Shown here: positions 43,572 to 54,503 of the stretch, one piece after another
How the letters are laid out: each line of letters begins with the position of its first letter
Numbering within the stretch: the first letter of the stretch is position 1
The notes under the pieces: generated by a model
What the model was told of the DNA's origin: nothing
Databases searched by the model: none
Seen by the model: only the letters and a program-made list of their open reading frames with translations
Program-made: the position numbers and the translations under genes
From: Puccinia triticina
Taxonomy: Eukaryota > Basidiomycota > Pucciniomycetes > Pucciniales > Pucciniaceae
Assembly (NCBI RefSeq): GCF_026914185.1
Contig: NC_070570.1
Coordinates: forward strand, 248,001-312,000
Length of the DNA: 64,000 bases
Direction: 5' to 3'

Positions 43572-44639
43572 ATGGAAGACCCAAGGTGGAAATCTAAACT
43601 AAGCTGCTTTCTGATGGACGGGTCAGTCCCAAAGGAAGTAAGGCCAATAAACGAACACATTTTATCAGCCAGGGCAATGTCTACCTTGATTAGCTACAAC
43701 TGCGCCGTGAAAAAATTCCTGGTGTTCAAGAAACAGACCTCCAACAAAGATTTTGTCCTCCCAATATCCGGTGACGACATTGAAGAATTCTGTTTTTGGG
43801 CCGGCCGCAACCTACACACAAACTGCCGCCATAAGATTAGCTCGAATTCGGTAAAAAAGTATTTGTTTGGAATTAAAGCCTGGCACGGTTTCCACAAGAA
43901 ACCATTTCCTTGGGTCACCGGGAGGAGGATAGAATTGATCCTTTTAGCGTCCAGGAAGATCGATGCAACCTTGCCGCCAAAAGGACCGAAACCCGCGATA
44001 ATGTTGAAGCATTTAGTCTGGATCGTGAACAAACTCTCCGTCGGTTCCGAAGAGGATAATGCCATCTCGGACCTGGCGATAGTAGCCTTTTGGGGGATGG
44101 CGCGGTTGGGGGAACTCACATACGGGATCCATACCGGTTACCTCGACATCCAACATTCCATCTTAACGAGCGACGTTTGACAGGTGCAAACAGACGTCGG
44201 CCGCAACATGTACTTGACAGTTAGGAACGCTAAAACGGCTAAACCTGGCGTACCACAGAAACTGGTTTTACACAGTTTGAAGAACATGCTATGTCCGGTT
44301 GAAGCAATTGAACGCCGACTCCTGGAGGCGTTGGGCGCTACCACTTCTTTATTTGGATACTATCTTGACGGGGTGAGATACCATTTACAACGTGCAAGGT
44401 CGATCAGTCGGATTCAACACATACTCAAAGAAGGCCACTTCGAGGGTCTGATGGGCCATTCTTTCAGGGTGGGTGGAGCGTCATTGCGACATGCGTTAGG
44501 CGTTTCGACGGAGGACATTTGCGACCTGGGCCGCTGGAAGTCTTCTTGCTATTGTTTATACATTAGGAAGTACACTGAAGTCGAAGTTGAGGACACCAAG
44601 TCCTTAGTTAGACACCTAGGAGAGATGTGGAAAGCTTGA
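43572..44639 (+). pseudogene. YR element tyrosine recombinase
   Basis: The likely ATG is at 43572, although the frame is open from 43371. N-terminal core-binding part: RAMSTLISYNCAVKKFLVF and FCFWAGRNLHTN. The catalytic residues can be placed: Arg in MARLGELTYG, His-x-x-Arg in GHSFRVGGASL, and Tyr in LYIRKYTEVE. One TGA at 44178-44180 (again CGA to TGA after T, before QVQTDVGRN) interrupts it. The enzyme would insert a circular DNA copy without duplicating the target. It uses the same frame as pol but is separated by a TAA. Confidence 0.88.
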
Positions 44640-44776
44640 TCTAGTAACTATGTGACTCTATTTTAAAGAGGATTTTTCCTTTGGATTATTTCTTTTTTTC
44701 AAATGGTTTTTCGAGTGTTGGGTATTTGCGCCGAGGGCTCAGGCTCGAAATTTAAAATTCTTTCACACTGAGTATC

Positions 44777-45604
44777 AGGTGTTCGCCGCGCATACCCTCC
44801 TTGATTAGAGAAACAAATAATGGTTCATAAAAAGAACAATCTGCACTTGTTACGCTTCTAGCCTAAATTGAGTGGAACTCAATTTTCTCCCTAGGCTCGG
44901 GTGGACTGAGAGACTTCCTTTCTGAATTCTCCTATACACCCTAGAGGGGGATAAAACTAATTCAAAACCAATTTTAATTCAGTTTTGTCCACCCTTGACA
45001 CGAGTACTAGAAGTTAGTACCAATATGCAGAATGGATTGAAGGTACCCGAAGCAAAGAATGCCGCAAGAGTACCGGGGTCCATGAGCATAGGCGAAACCA
45101 AAACTGTTCTAAAACAGACCAGGAAGGCAGCTGTAGAAGAAAAGATCCGAGCGGCGTATTTTAGACTAGGAGCAAACGTGTGATATATAGAGGCGCGTCA
45201 TCTCGGACAGACCTCCATCCTCACTTCCCACTCCGACAGTTTCTTGTGTTTCTGCGCTCCAGATTTGATATTTCTCTGACTCACAGGAAATATTCCGAAT
45301 TTTTAAATTCCGTCCCACCCACCCCACTGTTTCTAAGAAGTCGGAGGTGTTCGCCGCGCATACCCTCCTTGATTAGAGAAACAAATAATGGTTCATAATA
45401 AGAACAATCTGCACTTGTTACGCTTCTAGCCTAAATTGAGTGGAACTCAATTTTCTCCCTAGGCTCGGGTGGACTGAGAGACTTCCTTTCTGAATTCTCC
45501 TATACACCCTAGAGGGGGATAAAACTAATTCAAAACCAATTTTAATTCAGTTTTGTCCACCCTTGACACGAGTACTAGAAGTTAGTACCGATATGCAGAA
45601 TGGA
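44777..45604 (+). repeat. B1-A2-B2 terminal repeats of the YR element
   Basis: B1 44777-45036 and B2 45345-45604 start AGGTGTTCGCCGCGC and end ATATGCAGAATGGA. A2 (45037-about 45310) matches A1. The single-base differences I see between B1 and B2 are CATAAAAAG/CATAATAAG and CCAATATG/CCGATATG. Confidence 0.9.
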
Positions 45605-46551
45605 ACACAGTTGACCTAAAACTGCCTTTTATCTCCATTTTATACCTAAATGTGCTCGTATCTTTTTAACCTTGAGACATAAGGTTGTTTTCACTTCAGA
45701 TTCTGATTTCTCATGCAATTTTGACCTTAGTGTTCACTGATCACTTTACAATATCTCTACTCCTTCATATATAGAGTTTGTGGTTTGTGACACACATGCG
45801 CAGCAGCGCCGTGTAGTCGCGCCTGAGCGCTCCCAACCACATGTACATGTGTGATTATGTCATCCAACTTTGAAAATTTTCGAAGTCAGGATCCCCCATG
45901 CAGCTGGAGGATCCACAGACTTCAGCACACCAGAACCACCACCCAGATAACTCCAGGATCACCACCAAAGAGCCTACTATACTCCCAGTATACCTACCGT
46001 CACAGGCGCCTAGGATATTGACAGTAAGTAACCTCTTTCACTGAACCTTGTTTATCTCAGAGGTACAACTCTGTGTCTTGCTTGATCTGCTCTTTCTTCT
46101 GGTTTTGCCTCCTTCTTGATCACAGGGCTGTCCCTCCAAATCCACAGGCCTTTGCCTCTATCTTGATCACAGGGCTGTCCCTTATTATCACTTGGCCTTT
46201 GCCTCAAATCTAGGTTACAGGGCTGTCCCTCAGGTTTCCCTTTGAGAACCTTGACTATCCAGAAGGAAGCTAAAAAATTGTGGCTGGATTAAACTTATCT
46301 AATCCAGATACCCTCCTGAGAGGAAGCTGTAGCACAGATTAGCAGCACTCTTCTGAAGAGTAGCATTGCCAGTGGACGTGCATTCCCACTGCAATAACCT
46401 AGTACTTCTCTTTCTCCTTATCCTGCTTGGTTTCTCTCTCTCTTTCTCTTTTTCTCTTATAGTTGTAGTTTCTTTATCCCAAGAAATTCAACTATTGCCC
46501 CCCCATTTCTTGTGTCCTGTTGTCACTATAGAGACTCAGGCTCACAAGGAG

Positions 46552-47841
46552 AGCGTTCTTTTTGTCGCAATGGGTATGGATCTGTGTATTGACACTGACG
46601 GTTTGGGCTGTAGCTCCAAAAGAAGTTGAAATCAGATAAAATTGGAATGATATCACTGAAATTCACTCACATGCAATGATGTCATTTTTCTCAACCTTCA
46701 GACTCTCTTGAACCAAATTGGTACCATATTTTTTAATTTATGCCACAGCTTTTGTAGCTACCTCAACAATTTTGGGGAGGAATGCATTATTGATAGCAAG
46801 AGTCAGCTTTGAATAAAAAGTAATTTTGTTCCTTAATTTAGCTATGGCCTGATTATCCGCAGTATTACTGAATTCTTGTAGTGGATCAGGTAGTGTGGGA
46901 ATCATTGATTCATTCTTCCATTCTTTGCTGTGTCCCTGCAGTTGTTTGGTTTTGATGGAGTTGGCATCGCAGGCGATCTTCTTGTCAAGCACTGCAGCTG
47001 ATTTTTTCTACAAGCAAAAAGATATTCAGAAAAAGCATTTTTGGATGGTAAAAACACACTGACACCACCTAATCCAAAGCCATAGGCTTGATAAGAAACG
47101 CTAGCATCAAGACTGTTCTGAGGAGATTGAATTTCACCTTTAGTCTTGACAGTGAGTGGAAACAGAGATTGCAGTGGGCCAGGTGGAGGTTCTGTAAGAT
47201 TTAAAGGCGGTTGTTGATCAAGATTTAACTTGCACACTGAAGTTTCAACCATTTTGGTTAGACAGGACAACACTCAAATCTGAAACATCTCTACCATCAG
47301 CAATTGCTTCATTTGATCAGTAAAGCCCATGTACAAACACAAAGACAATATGTTTAGAATCTTTGGCTGGGCCTGGGTAAGGAGGGAGGCAAACCCCCAC
47401 ACATATTCCATTCTTGTCAATCAAAACTATCATTTTTCCTGAAGCTTTGATGACCTGACACTCCTTCTCCAACGCAATGGAATACCTCAAAACTTCACTA
47501 ATTGTGGGGTATCGGAGGCAGAACGGCTTTGGGAAATCAGGTTGGAGAGATACTCCCTGGTCATAGCGATGTATGGTTTCATTTACAACAAAGGCGGCGT
47601 CCAGGAGTTGATTTTTTCGAGTCACTTCTGGAGTACTACTTTCTGCAAATGTCTCAATTAACATAGCAACTAGATCGCGGATGTGCAACTTCCAATCCAT
47701 TTCCTGCATAATGAAAACAGCCAAAAGATCAAAGTGGACAACCCTCCTGTGAGCATTGCGATGCAAACCCATGAGCCACTTGTTTGTCATTAGCATGACC
47801 GCATCAATGTCTTGATTGCGATATTCAATGCCGCGCATCAT
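46552..47841 (-). pseudogene. 2OG-Fe(II) dioxygenase (TET/JBP-like), N-terminal part
   Basis: Minus-strand gene, ATG near 47841. The exon to about 47327 reads MLMTNKWLMGLHRNAHRRVV, FCLRYPTISEVLRYSIALEK, MIVLIDKNGICVGVCLP. A further exon (about 47244-47056) has YQAYGFGLGGVSV. After an acceptor TTGTAG, KKSAAVLDKKIACDANS...KWNES-like text and NKITFYSKLTLAINNAFLPKI follow (to about 46750). The last exon before the break holds VSVNTQIHTHCDKKNA, which brings the Fe-binding H-x-D. The chain continues at 38818 after the 7.7 kb insertion. At least five introns are implied; their exact edges are approximate. Confidence 0.6.
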
Positions 47842-48808
47842 GGAAATACCTGAAGCAAAGATCGCGCGGGATGATGAATTTGGTCAGTTGGCCATATTAC
47901 GAAATTGCATGGTAGGGATGAATCACAGTTTGGCTGTACACCAAAAAAGCAATTCACCCCACAATTAGATCCAGATTGGACTTTACACCTTAATCCACAT
48001 CTAACAGCACCATAGAAGTATACACAGCCGGTGGATGGCCAGTAGCAAAGAGGCAGAAATATGAGAGATTCACCTTGGAAAGCGATGAAAAGTCAAAATC
48101 CAATGACGCCGCCTAGCTTGATCGGTTGGGTTTTTCTGAAGCTTTGGGAAGGTGGTTTCAATAATAAACAAATGACTTAGGCTAGGACAGAATGTTATTC
48201 TTTGACTCACAAGATTCAGGTTAAAGATGAGAGAGTGATCTTGTTTGTTTTGGGCCAAGACCAGATGTTGATGGTTTAAAGAAGCTATTGATCAGAATAT
48301 TGGTAAACCCACAACATTGATTGAACTATATCAACAAGAAGAATCAGCAATACCTTTCACAGGGAGTCGTCTGAACGCGGAAGGGAAAGTAAAGCAATCT
48401 CAGATTCCAAAGCCAATTTAAAAGTAGGTTATTGCAAATAATCTGCCATACCTTTAACAGGGAGTCTTCTGGAATCTGAACGCGGAAGGACAAGTAAGGC
48501 AACCTCAGATTCCGAAAGCCAATTCAAAAGTAGGCCGATTGATTGAGGATAGGCTGGAACAAGTGAATAAGAGGTTGACCAATCAAGGAGCATGCGGCCA
48601 ATTGATAAGCGCGCGGAGCGATCAACGAGGGGGCAGACCGGTCAACAAGGATCCAGGAGGCGGACCAATTGACGGGGGGGAAGGGGCCGTTTGGCGAGCG
48701 GGCGGACCAATTTATAAGGGGGCCGGCCGAATGACAGCGGGGCGAGAAGATTGACTAGGGGGCGGACAATCAAAGAGAGGGCGCACCGATTGGCCGTTTT
48801 GTGAGAAT
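47842..48808. repeat. gene-free flank with two kinds of tandem repeat
   Basis: At about 48347-48432 and 48449-48534 a roughly 100-bp block is repeated (ACAGGGAGTC, TGAACGCGGAAGG, CTCAGATTCC). At 48560-48790 a G-rich degenerate repeat of about 22-28 bp follows (GGCGGACCAATTGACGGGG variants). I see no gene; this could be the upstream region of the dioxygenase gene. Confidence 0.65.
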
Positions 48809-49621
48809 TGTAAGACTTAAGGTTTTAATTTCATCTTTGTCAGCTCATGGTGGTCTTCATGAGAGGAGAAGGGTAAGGGAGAAAGAAACAAGTAACAATT
48901 TGTACCTTAAGGGCAGTGGTAGGCAACTGAGATAACGGTTTCAAGTAAGACGGCTAAGTATGAGAACAAGAATTGATTGAGAAACAAGAAAAAGGTCCGA
49001 GAATGGCACGAGTGCGGTACAAGGTCGTTGCAAGCTGCTGATGAAAGTGAAGAAATGAAAAGTGGAGTTGCTGGGAGGTGTTGTGAACGGCTGGTCTGAG
49101 CTGAGATAAAGGGGAAGGGTTTATGGGTTGAGTTGAGCTGGTGTGTGGTCGAGGGGAAGTGAACAGGTGCTGAGAAAGAGAAACATGGAGACAGAGGTTA
49201 AGATTTTATATCCGAGAATGAGCTGATGTGGCTTCAGTGAGTACGCACAAATTTGATGTTGGCCTGGTTAAGTCTCAGGGTCCAGGGTTTGCTCCACGGA
49301 ACGGTTTGAAGCGTCCGGTTGTTGGCTGAGTTGGTTCAATTCAAGAATCAGGGGTCTGTTGTCCTGACAATTCTGTTTGGTTTCTCGGTCCGTGTTTTCA
49401 TCGCCTATATGAGACGGTATGACAAGGGACTGGTTAGTTTTTGTGTCATCTTGACCGGTTTGGTTGCTTCGGTCTGATGAGGCTAATAAAGATGATTTGT
49501 ACTTACGATAGGGCGAGTGGCTGAGCGATACAGGAGCACAGGAAGTTGGCTTGTCTACCGCCGAGCTAGGAGGCTCAGGGGTTGTGTCCGGGCCTTTCGG
49601 GCCTGGGCCCGAATCCTGACA
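48809..49621 (-). repeat. 3' LTR of a minus-strand copia element
   Basis: On the minus strand it starts TGTCAGGATTCGGGCCC and ends CCTTAAGTCTTACA, 813 bp. The start and length match solo LTRs 8413-9187 and 38992-39772. The pol frame reads 354 bp into it before its stop. Confidence 0.7.
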
Positions 49622-51226
49622 GGCTGCCGTGCTTTGTGCGTCGGAGCGCAAAGCAGAGATGCTCGTGGCGTCACCAGTCAGCTGTCGGAGAGCATGCAAG
49701 ATCTTGCTGCGGCCGACCGGCTTGGTGAGAAAGTTGGCAATGTTGCTCGCAGACGGAACGTACTGAAGTCGAATGGTCTTGCTCTGGATCAGTTCCCGTA
49801 CAAAGTGAAGGCGAAGGTCCATGTGTTTGGTCCTGAAGCTGTTTTGACTAGTTTTGCTGTGTGCCAGATCGATGGCGCCCCTGTTATTGACACGGATAAC
49901 GGAGGTCGGACGGGAGGCGTCGGACAAGATCTCCGCCATGAGGTTGGTCATCCAAGCCAATTCCTTGCTAGCATCCGCGAGCGCCTTGTATTCAGCCTCC
50001 GAGGACGACAGGGAGACTGTGCACTACTTGGTGGACTTCCAAGAGATCAAGTGCCCGTTCCATGAGACAACATATCCGGTGTGAGATCTCCGCGAGTCCG
50101 GGCAGTTGCCCCAGTCGGCATCCACTGAGCAGAACAGGGGCGTCATTGTAGTATGTCGAAATTTCAAACCACAATTGATGGTGCCTTTAAGGTACCGGAA
50201 CACCTAAACTGCCGCCGTGTAGTGAGAGAGACCCGGGTTCTCAAGGAGCTGGGAGAGCTTGCTGATGGCGAAAGAAATGTTGGGGCGCGTGAGAATGCTG
50301 AGATAGTTGAGTGAGCCGATAAGAGCCCTGTAGTTGATGTTGAGCGGGGCAAGTCGGCTGATGTCAGACTGCAAGGCTTTGGCAAGGTGGGTACGCGGAT
50401 CAAGGGGGCAGGAAGCGTTGGGAAGATAAGCAAAGTCAAATTCAACCAGCTTCTGCTCGATGTACTGCGACTGGTGAAGGAGGAACCCGTTCGGCGTCTG
50501 ATCGAGCTTCATCCCAAGGAGAAACGAAGCATTCCCCATGTATTTGATGGAGAATTCCGCAGCCATTTGTACCCGAAAGGGCTCAGGCTCCTTGCCAACA
50601 ATGATAAGATCGTCAACGTGTGCAAAAATCCAGAGGGGGCTGGGGACGGAGCGCCAGAAGACACAGGGATCGGCGAGAGAGATGGAGAAGCCAATTGATA
50701 CCAAGAAGCGGCTAAGCCTTTTGTACCAGGCAAGGGAGGCTTGTTTGAGACCGTAGATGGCCTTCTTGAGGTGAAGCACAATGTTTTCGTCGGTTTTGTA
50801 TCCGGGAGGTGGGAGCATGTACACCGTCTCGTCAAGTTTGCAAGTGAGAAATGCACTCCGGACATCAAGTTGATGAATTAACAGAGAGTTCAAGACAGCG
50901 TGGGACAAGATCAGGCGAAGCAAAGATGGTTTTCCTGTTGGAGCGTATTTTGTGTCGAAGTTTTATCCATATGTTTGTCAAAATCCCTGAGCACAGATCC
51001 AAGCTTTGTACTCGGTGACCTGGTTATCAGCGCCAAGTTTTTTCTTGTATGCCCAGGTGGAAGGGATCGTTGAGTGAGAAGGAAGCAGAGAGATTTCAGT
51101 CCAGACGTGGTAATCCCGCATGTTCTGAATCTCTTTCAACTCAGCCGCCTTCCATTGCTCGTGCTCATCGCATCGCATAGCCTGGAAGTGATTGCTAGGC
51201 TTGACAGTGAGCGTGCTGTAGGTCAT
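49268..51226 (-). pseudogene. Ty1/copia pol: RT and RNase H
   Basis: On the minus strand, a linker EQWKAAELKEIQNMRDYHVWTE and WAYKKKLGADN begin RT. Stops TGA (50978-50980, a CGA-to-TGA change after T) and TAA follow, then KYAPTGKPSLLRL. The catalytic residues are intact: HQLDVRSAFLTCKLDE and FAHVDDLIIVG. YGLKQASLAWYKRL is typical. RNase H follows (TAG stops near 50203 and 50017), with MTNLMAEIL, RTKHMDLRLHFVRE and IANFLTKPVGRS. After this the frame runs about 115 residues further into the LTR, ending at TAA 49268. The 5' genes and 5' LTR are absent. Confidence 0.88.
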
Positions 51227-51324
51227 TGCAGGGCTTCAAAGATGATTCACGATGTTGGAGGGGTCAATGGCACTGGTGATCTGAGTCAGATGAGGTCCCA
51301 GGCATAGGATGAGATGTTGACGCG

Positions 51325-51921
51325 GTGGCTCCGGTTCCGAGTCAATATCAATGTCAAACGGTTACGGCCCCAAAGAAACCAAAAGTGGTTCGCAAGCCAA
51401 AGAGCCCTGCTGTTGTCCCTCCCGGGTGGGACCAAGAGCCGGTCAACAACAAGAAAAACCCTCCTTCGCCCTTTTTAAAGACTCAGGGCCTTCCGAGTGG
51501 TTCGAATAATCCAGTCGTTCCGGTAACCGTTAAACCTAAGGTCAAAAAGGTTCTTCCTACCGCGGATCCCTTTAAAAGTAAGGAGTCAGTCTCTAAACTG
51601 ATCGACAGAGACGTAACTAGTCTGCTCCACCAAATCAAGATCAAGAAGGTTATCCCCAAGACTAATTTGGCTGTTGAAGAAACAAAGATCTCGACTACCA
51701 AGGCTAAACCCTCTGCTAGCAGCTCTTCCAAGAAGTTGGTTTTCAACGACGGATCTTTTGACCCAAAAACCAAGGAAAAACTAGAAAATTATTTCGTCCC
51801 TCGAGGAAGGACGGTAGTATTGAACTACTCCACTACCTCTCCTCTTATCCCGAGCTCTGAAGACTCGCGTGAGTCTTATCAACCTGCTGATAGCAGTGAT
51901 ATAGACGTCATTACAGGTTAG
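51325..51921 (+). CDS. Lys/Pro/Ser-rich open frame of unknown role, start of a gag-type unit
   Basis: Open for about 198 codons with no clear ATG at its start. Composition is Lys, Pro, Ser and Val rich (KPKVVRKPKSPAVVPPGW, KVKKVLPTADPFK), with FDPKTKEKLENYFVPRGR near residue 150 and an Asp/Ser end. It stops at ACAG|GTTAGT, which may be a splice donor. I recognise no domain. Its neighbours downstream are gag parts, so it may be the first exon of the same gene. Confidence 0.35.
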   Translation: MAPVPSQYQCQTVTAPKKPKVVRKPKSPAVVPPGWDQEPVNNKKNPPSPFLKTQGLPSGSNNPVVPVTVKPKVKKVLPTADPFKSKESVSKLIDRDVTSLLHQIKIKKVIPKTNLAVEETKISTTKAKPSASSSSKKLVFNDGSFDPKTKEKLENYFVPRGRTVVLNYSTTSPLIPSSEDSRESYQPADSSDIDVITG

Positions 51922-51950
51922 TCTACCTCTTAAAAATCCTCAGTCATGAG

Positions 51951-53001
51951 ATGAGTTCTAATAGCTCTTCTTGTTCTCGTACTAGGAGCAACAGCCCAAC
52001 TTTGTTGGAAGCCCAAGATCTCACCAGGGCCCCAAGGGGCCGACACTCTAAAAAATTTCAACCCGCGGATCCATCCGATACTCCAAGGGATGAAGAACCA
52101 GCTGGATGGATGGTCGAAATCTAGCAGCGGAGAAGGACAACAACGACATGATGATACTCTGTCTGTAAACCGCGAAGAGCTTCCTCCCGACAATCTTCGG
52201 ACTGATAAACTTGAACCAGTTTTGGTCGATCTTTGGGGATTGGGACGTTCAGAAGGAGTGAGAGGAGTATCAGTCCGGCCCGAAGCACAGGAAGTACCTG
52301 AGGGCGAGAGGAGAGGAACCAACCCCGACCCCCGCTCCAGAATCGATGATAGACTGGAGCCCAACGCCCCCTTCTCATCTTACCGAACTACCAGCTCTTC
52401 CCAACCAAGAGAAAGCTCAATCCTCAATCCCTCATCCGTCCTGCTACCAACCAATGGAAACAGATCCGATACCATTGACGCAGAAGGCTCAGCCCTATCA
52501 GGAGGATGTCTCGATGCCCCCGCCCATGTACCCTTGCTTGGCGGCTCCCCCTCAACTGAGAGAACCACCGAGATCAAACCAGAACCCTCGAAATCAACAA
52601 TCGAGAGGCAATCAAAGGCATAGAAACCGAGGGTCCAATCGGGGTCGTCCACAGCAGAACCTGCCACGACCAATGCCTTATCAGAACCCTCAATCAGATA
52701 CGTCTTACAGACGAAGTTGACGCCGGATCTCTCATCAGAGATCAATCCACTACGAGATGATCCGATTGAACAGAACGACTCAAGCCCAGTATCAGGCGCT
52801 CCAGTCGTTGCACAATCAGAACGCAGGATACGAGAATCATCCTCAACCCCACGAGGACGATCTGATGTACGAGGATTAACCTCAAGTGAGTTGATTCCTA
52901 TCCTTAAGAATCTCTTCTCAAGCATCGAGAAAGTTGTTGATTCAAATTGTTTATTATTATCCAAGAAGGTAAATAACGAGGTTACTATAAACCTTAGTAA
53001 T
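51951..53001 (+). pseudogene. gag-type gene, 5' portion with frame changes
   Basis: ATG at 51951 opens SRTRSNSPTLLEAQDLTRAP-RGRHSKKFQPADPSDTPRD, resembling N-termini of rust retroelement gag proteins. The frame ends at 52122. One overlapping frame has an Arg/Asn/Gly-rich segment (RGNQRHRNRGSNRGRP) ending YRRS at 52718. Another runs from 52090 with one TAG (52621-52623) into SEINPLRDDPIEQND, RGLTSSELIPILKNLF and NEVTINLSNI, and this last one continues in phase through the two insertions to 60178. Which frames are translated is unclear. Confidence 0.45.
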
Positions 53002-53004
53002 ATT

Positions 53005-54102
53005 CACTATGAAAAAAACTCAAGAAACTGCTGTCAGTTGACATCCAGCATACTCAAGTTAATCCTCAATTAGAACAAGGATCATACCCATGAATGCCAA
53101 TTTTCTTCTACCCTGCAATCTTTGCACATTGCCTAATTTATGCAAGCTAATTCTGAACTACAAAAAACTTAGCACAGGTTTCAAGATACTCAGTTGAGAC
53201 CTGTGCAATCCCCCTTTCATGTTCCCCTACCCCTTTCAAGTGTACATACTGATTTCATGTGCACATATCCCTTTTGTGTGCAAATACCCATTTCATGTGT
53301 ATATATCCCTTTCATGTGCACACCCCTTTCATATTCACACCTTTGCTGTGCATGCACCCCTTTCATCATGCATGAATACCTCTTTCATTTTTACATGCCC
53401 CTTTGATGTGTACAAACCCCTTTCATGATGTGTACGTAACCCTTTCATTTTCACATACCCCGTTGATGTATACATATCCCTTTCATGAATACTCCTTACA
53501 TGTGCATGTATCCCTTTCATCACATACCGCTTTCATGTGCACATATCCCTTTTGTGTGCAAATACCCATTTCATGTGTATATATCCCTTTCATGTGCACA
53601 CCCCTTTCATATTCACACATTTCCTGTGCATGCACCCCTTTCATCATGCATGAATACCTCTTTCATTTTTACATGCCCCTTTGATGTGTACAAACCCCTT
53701 TCATGATGTGTACGTAACCCTTTCATTTTCACATACCCCATTGATGTATACATATCCCTTTCATGAATACCCCTTACATGTGCACATACCCCTTTCATCA
53801 TGTGAAAATATACCTTTTATGTGTAAATACACCTTTTCACATTCCCCTTTCATGCGTACATATCCCTTTCATGTGTGAATACAATTTTGATGTTATTCCT
53901 TTCATGTGGAAATACCCCTTTCATGCAAGCATAACCCATTCATAGGTGCATGCACTACATCTGTTCATGATGGAATGAACATGGAAAATATCTAGTCTAG
54001 AAGACTCAGGAATGAACAGGGAAGAACCCAGGTTCAAATCAAAGTAATATCAAAGTTATTGCATGTCAACTGACACCAATTTCTTGAGTTTTTTTCAAAG
54101 TG
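53005..54102. mobile_element. 1.1-kb MITE with ATT duplication and minisatellite core
   Basis: Inverted ends of about 41 bp (CACTATGAAAAAAACTCAAG / CTTGAGTTTTTTTCAAAGTG, four mismatches counted), each followed by GTCAGTTGACAT. ATT is duplicated at 53002-53004 and 54103-54105. Removing it joins NLSNI to MSKQSDSYEQ in frame. Its A-run plus GTTGACAT design is like the 246-bp MITE at 37117. No transposase. Confidence 0.85.
53208..53960 (+). repeat. minisatellite of about 18-22 bp units inside the MITE
   Basis: CCCTTTCATGTGCACATA and variants fill about 750 bp. A higher-order copy of about 280 bp is present: 53244-53500 is nearly repeated at 53530-53780. Open frames here (His/Phe/Pro/Met repeats) are products of the repeat. 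Confidence 0.9.
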
Positions 54103-54105
54103 ATT

Positions 54106-54503
54106 ATGAGTAAACAGTCCGACTCATATGAGCAAAAGTTTTGTTCCCTTCTCTTTTCAACCGATAATTCCATTGCTGCTTTACAACAGCTTGTTAGAAC
54201 CGTACCTCAACTCGACTACTTACATAAGCAATCTCCTGTATTAGTTGATGTACATAAAAATGCAGAAGACATTTCTTCTAAAATTGACAATGCAATAAAG
54301 CAAAATATCTCAATTAATGATATTAAATCCATCAGAGACACTTTAACTGAGATAAACAAAAGAGAAGATTTATCAAAAAAGGCCTTTGATAATCTTTTTG
54401 CGCTTGTGTATGATAAATTGGAAGACAACAAAAATCACATGCATCAGTTCGTAAAAGAATTGAAACATTTAAGTGTAAAGGATAACCCTACAGTTAAGGA
54501 TAA
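54106..54503 (+). pseudogene. gag-type gene, middle portion
   Basis: From ATGAGTAAACAG the frame encodes a helical region: EQKFCSLLFSTDNSIAALQQ, VHKNAEDISSKIDNAIKQN, IRDTLTEINKREDLSKKAF and MHQFVKELKHLSVKD. It stops being continuous at the MULE at 54504 and goes on at 58882 as NSLDFFPPSNLTAQ. It is probably a coiled-coil part before the capsid core. Confidence 0.6.

Larger units (their letters stand above)
38842..45604 (+). mobile_element. Ngaro/PAT-type tyrosine-recombinase retrotransposon (DIRS order)
   Basis: The split direct repeats are laid out A1 - genes - B1 - A2 - B2: A1 38842-39890 (with an LTR inside), B1 44777-45036, A2 45037-45310, B2 45345-45604. The genes are gag, RT-RNase H and a tyrosine recombinase. 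There is no integrase, no LTR of its own and no target duplication, as expected of circle-mediated YR insertion. B1 and B2 are 260 bp each with two differences counted, so the insertion is young, yet three in-frame TGA codons are present. Confidence 0.9.
38824..46546 (+). mobile_element. solo LTR (TGTCAGCC...GGCTCACA family) split by a Ngaro-type element
   Basis: The first 18 bp, TGTCAGCCTTAGAGTCAT (38824-38841), and the rest, from ACACAGTTGACC (45605) to CAGGCTCACA (46546), form one LTR. The duplication AGGAG is exact at 38819-38823 and 46547-46551. The interior is the tyrosine-recombinase retroelement 38842-45604. The LTR's own length is about 960 bp, as in its two sister copies. Confidence 0.9.

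Noticed and set aside
42438..44180. In-frame TGA codons as selenocysteine or programmed readthrough
   Set aside because: Each sits where Arg is usual and is explained by CGA to TGA at TCG; neighbouring elements have other inactivating changes of the same type.
53194..53945. His/Phe/Pro/Met-rich proteins in overlapping frames
   Set aside because: They are translations of the CCCTTTCATGTG minisatellite, with no start context or conservation.
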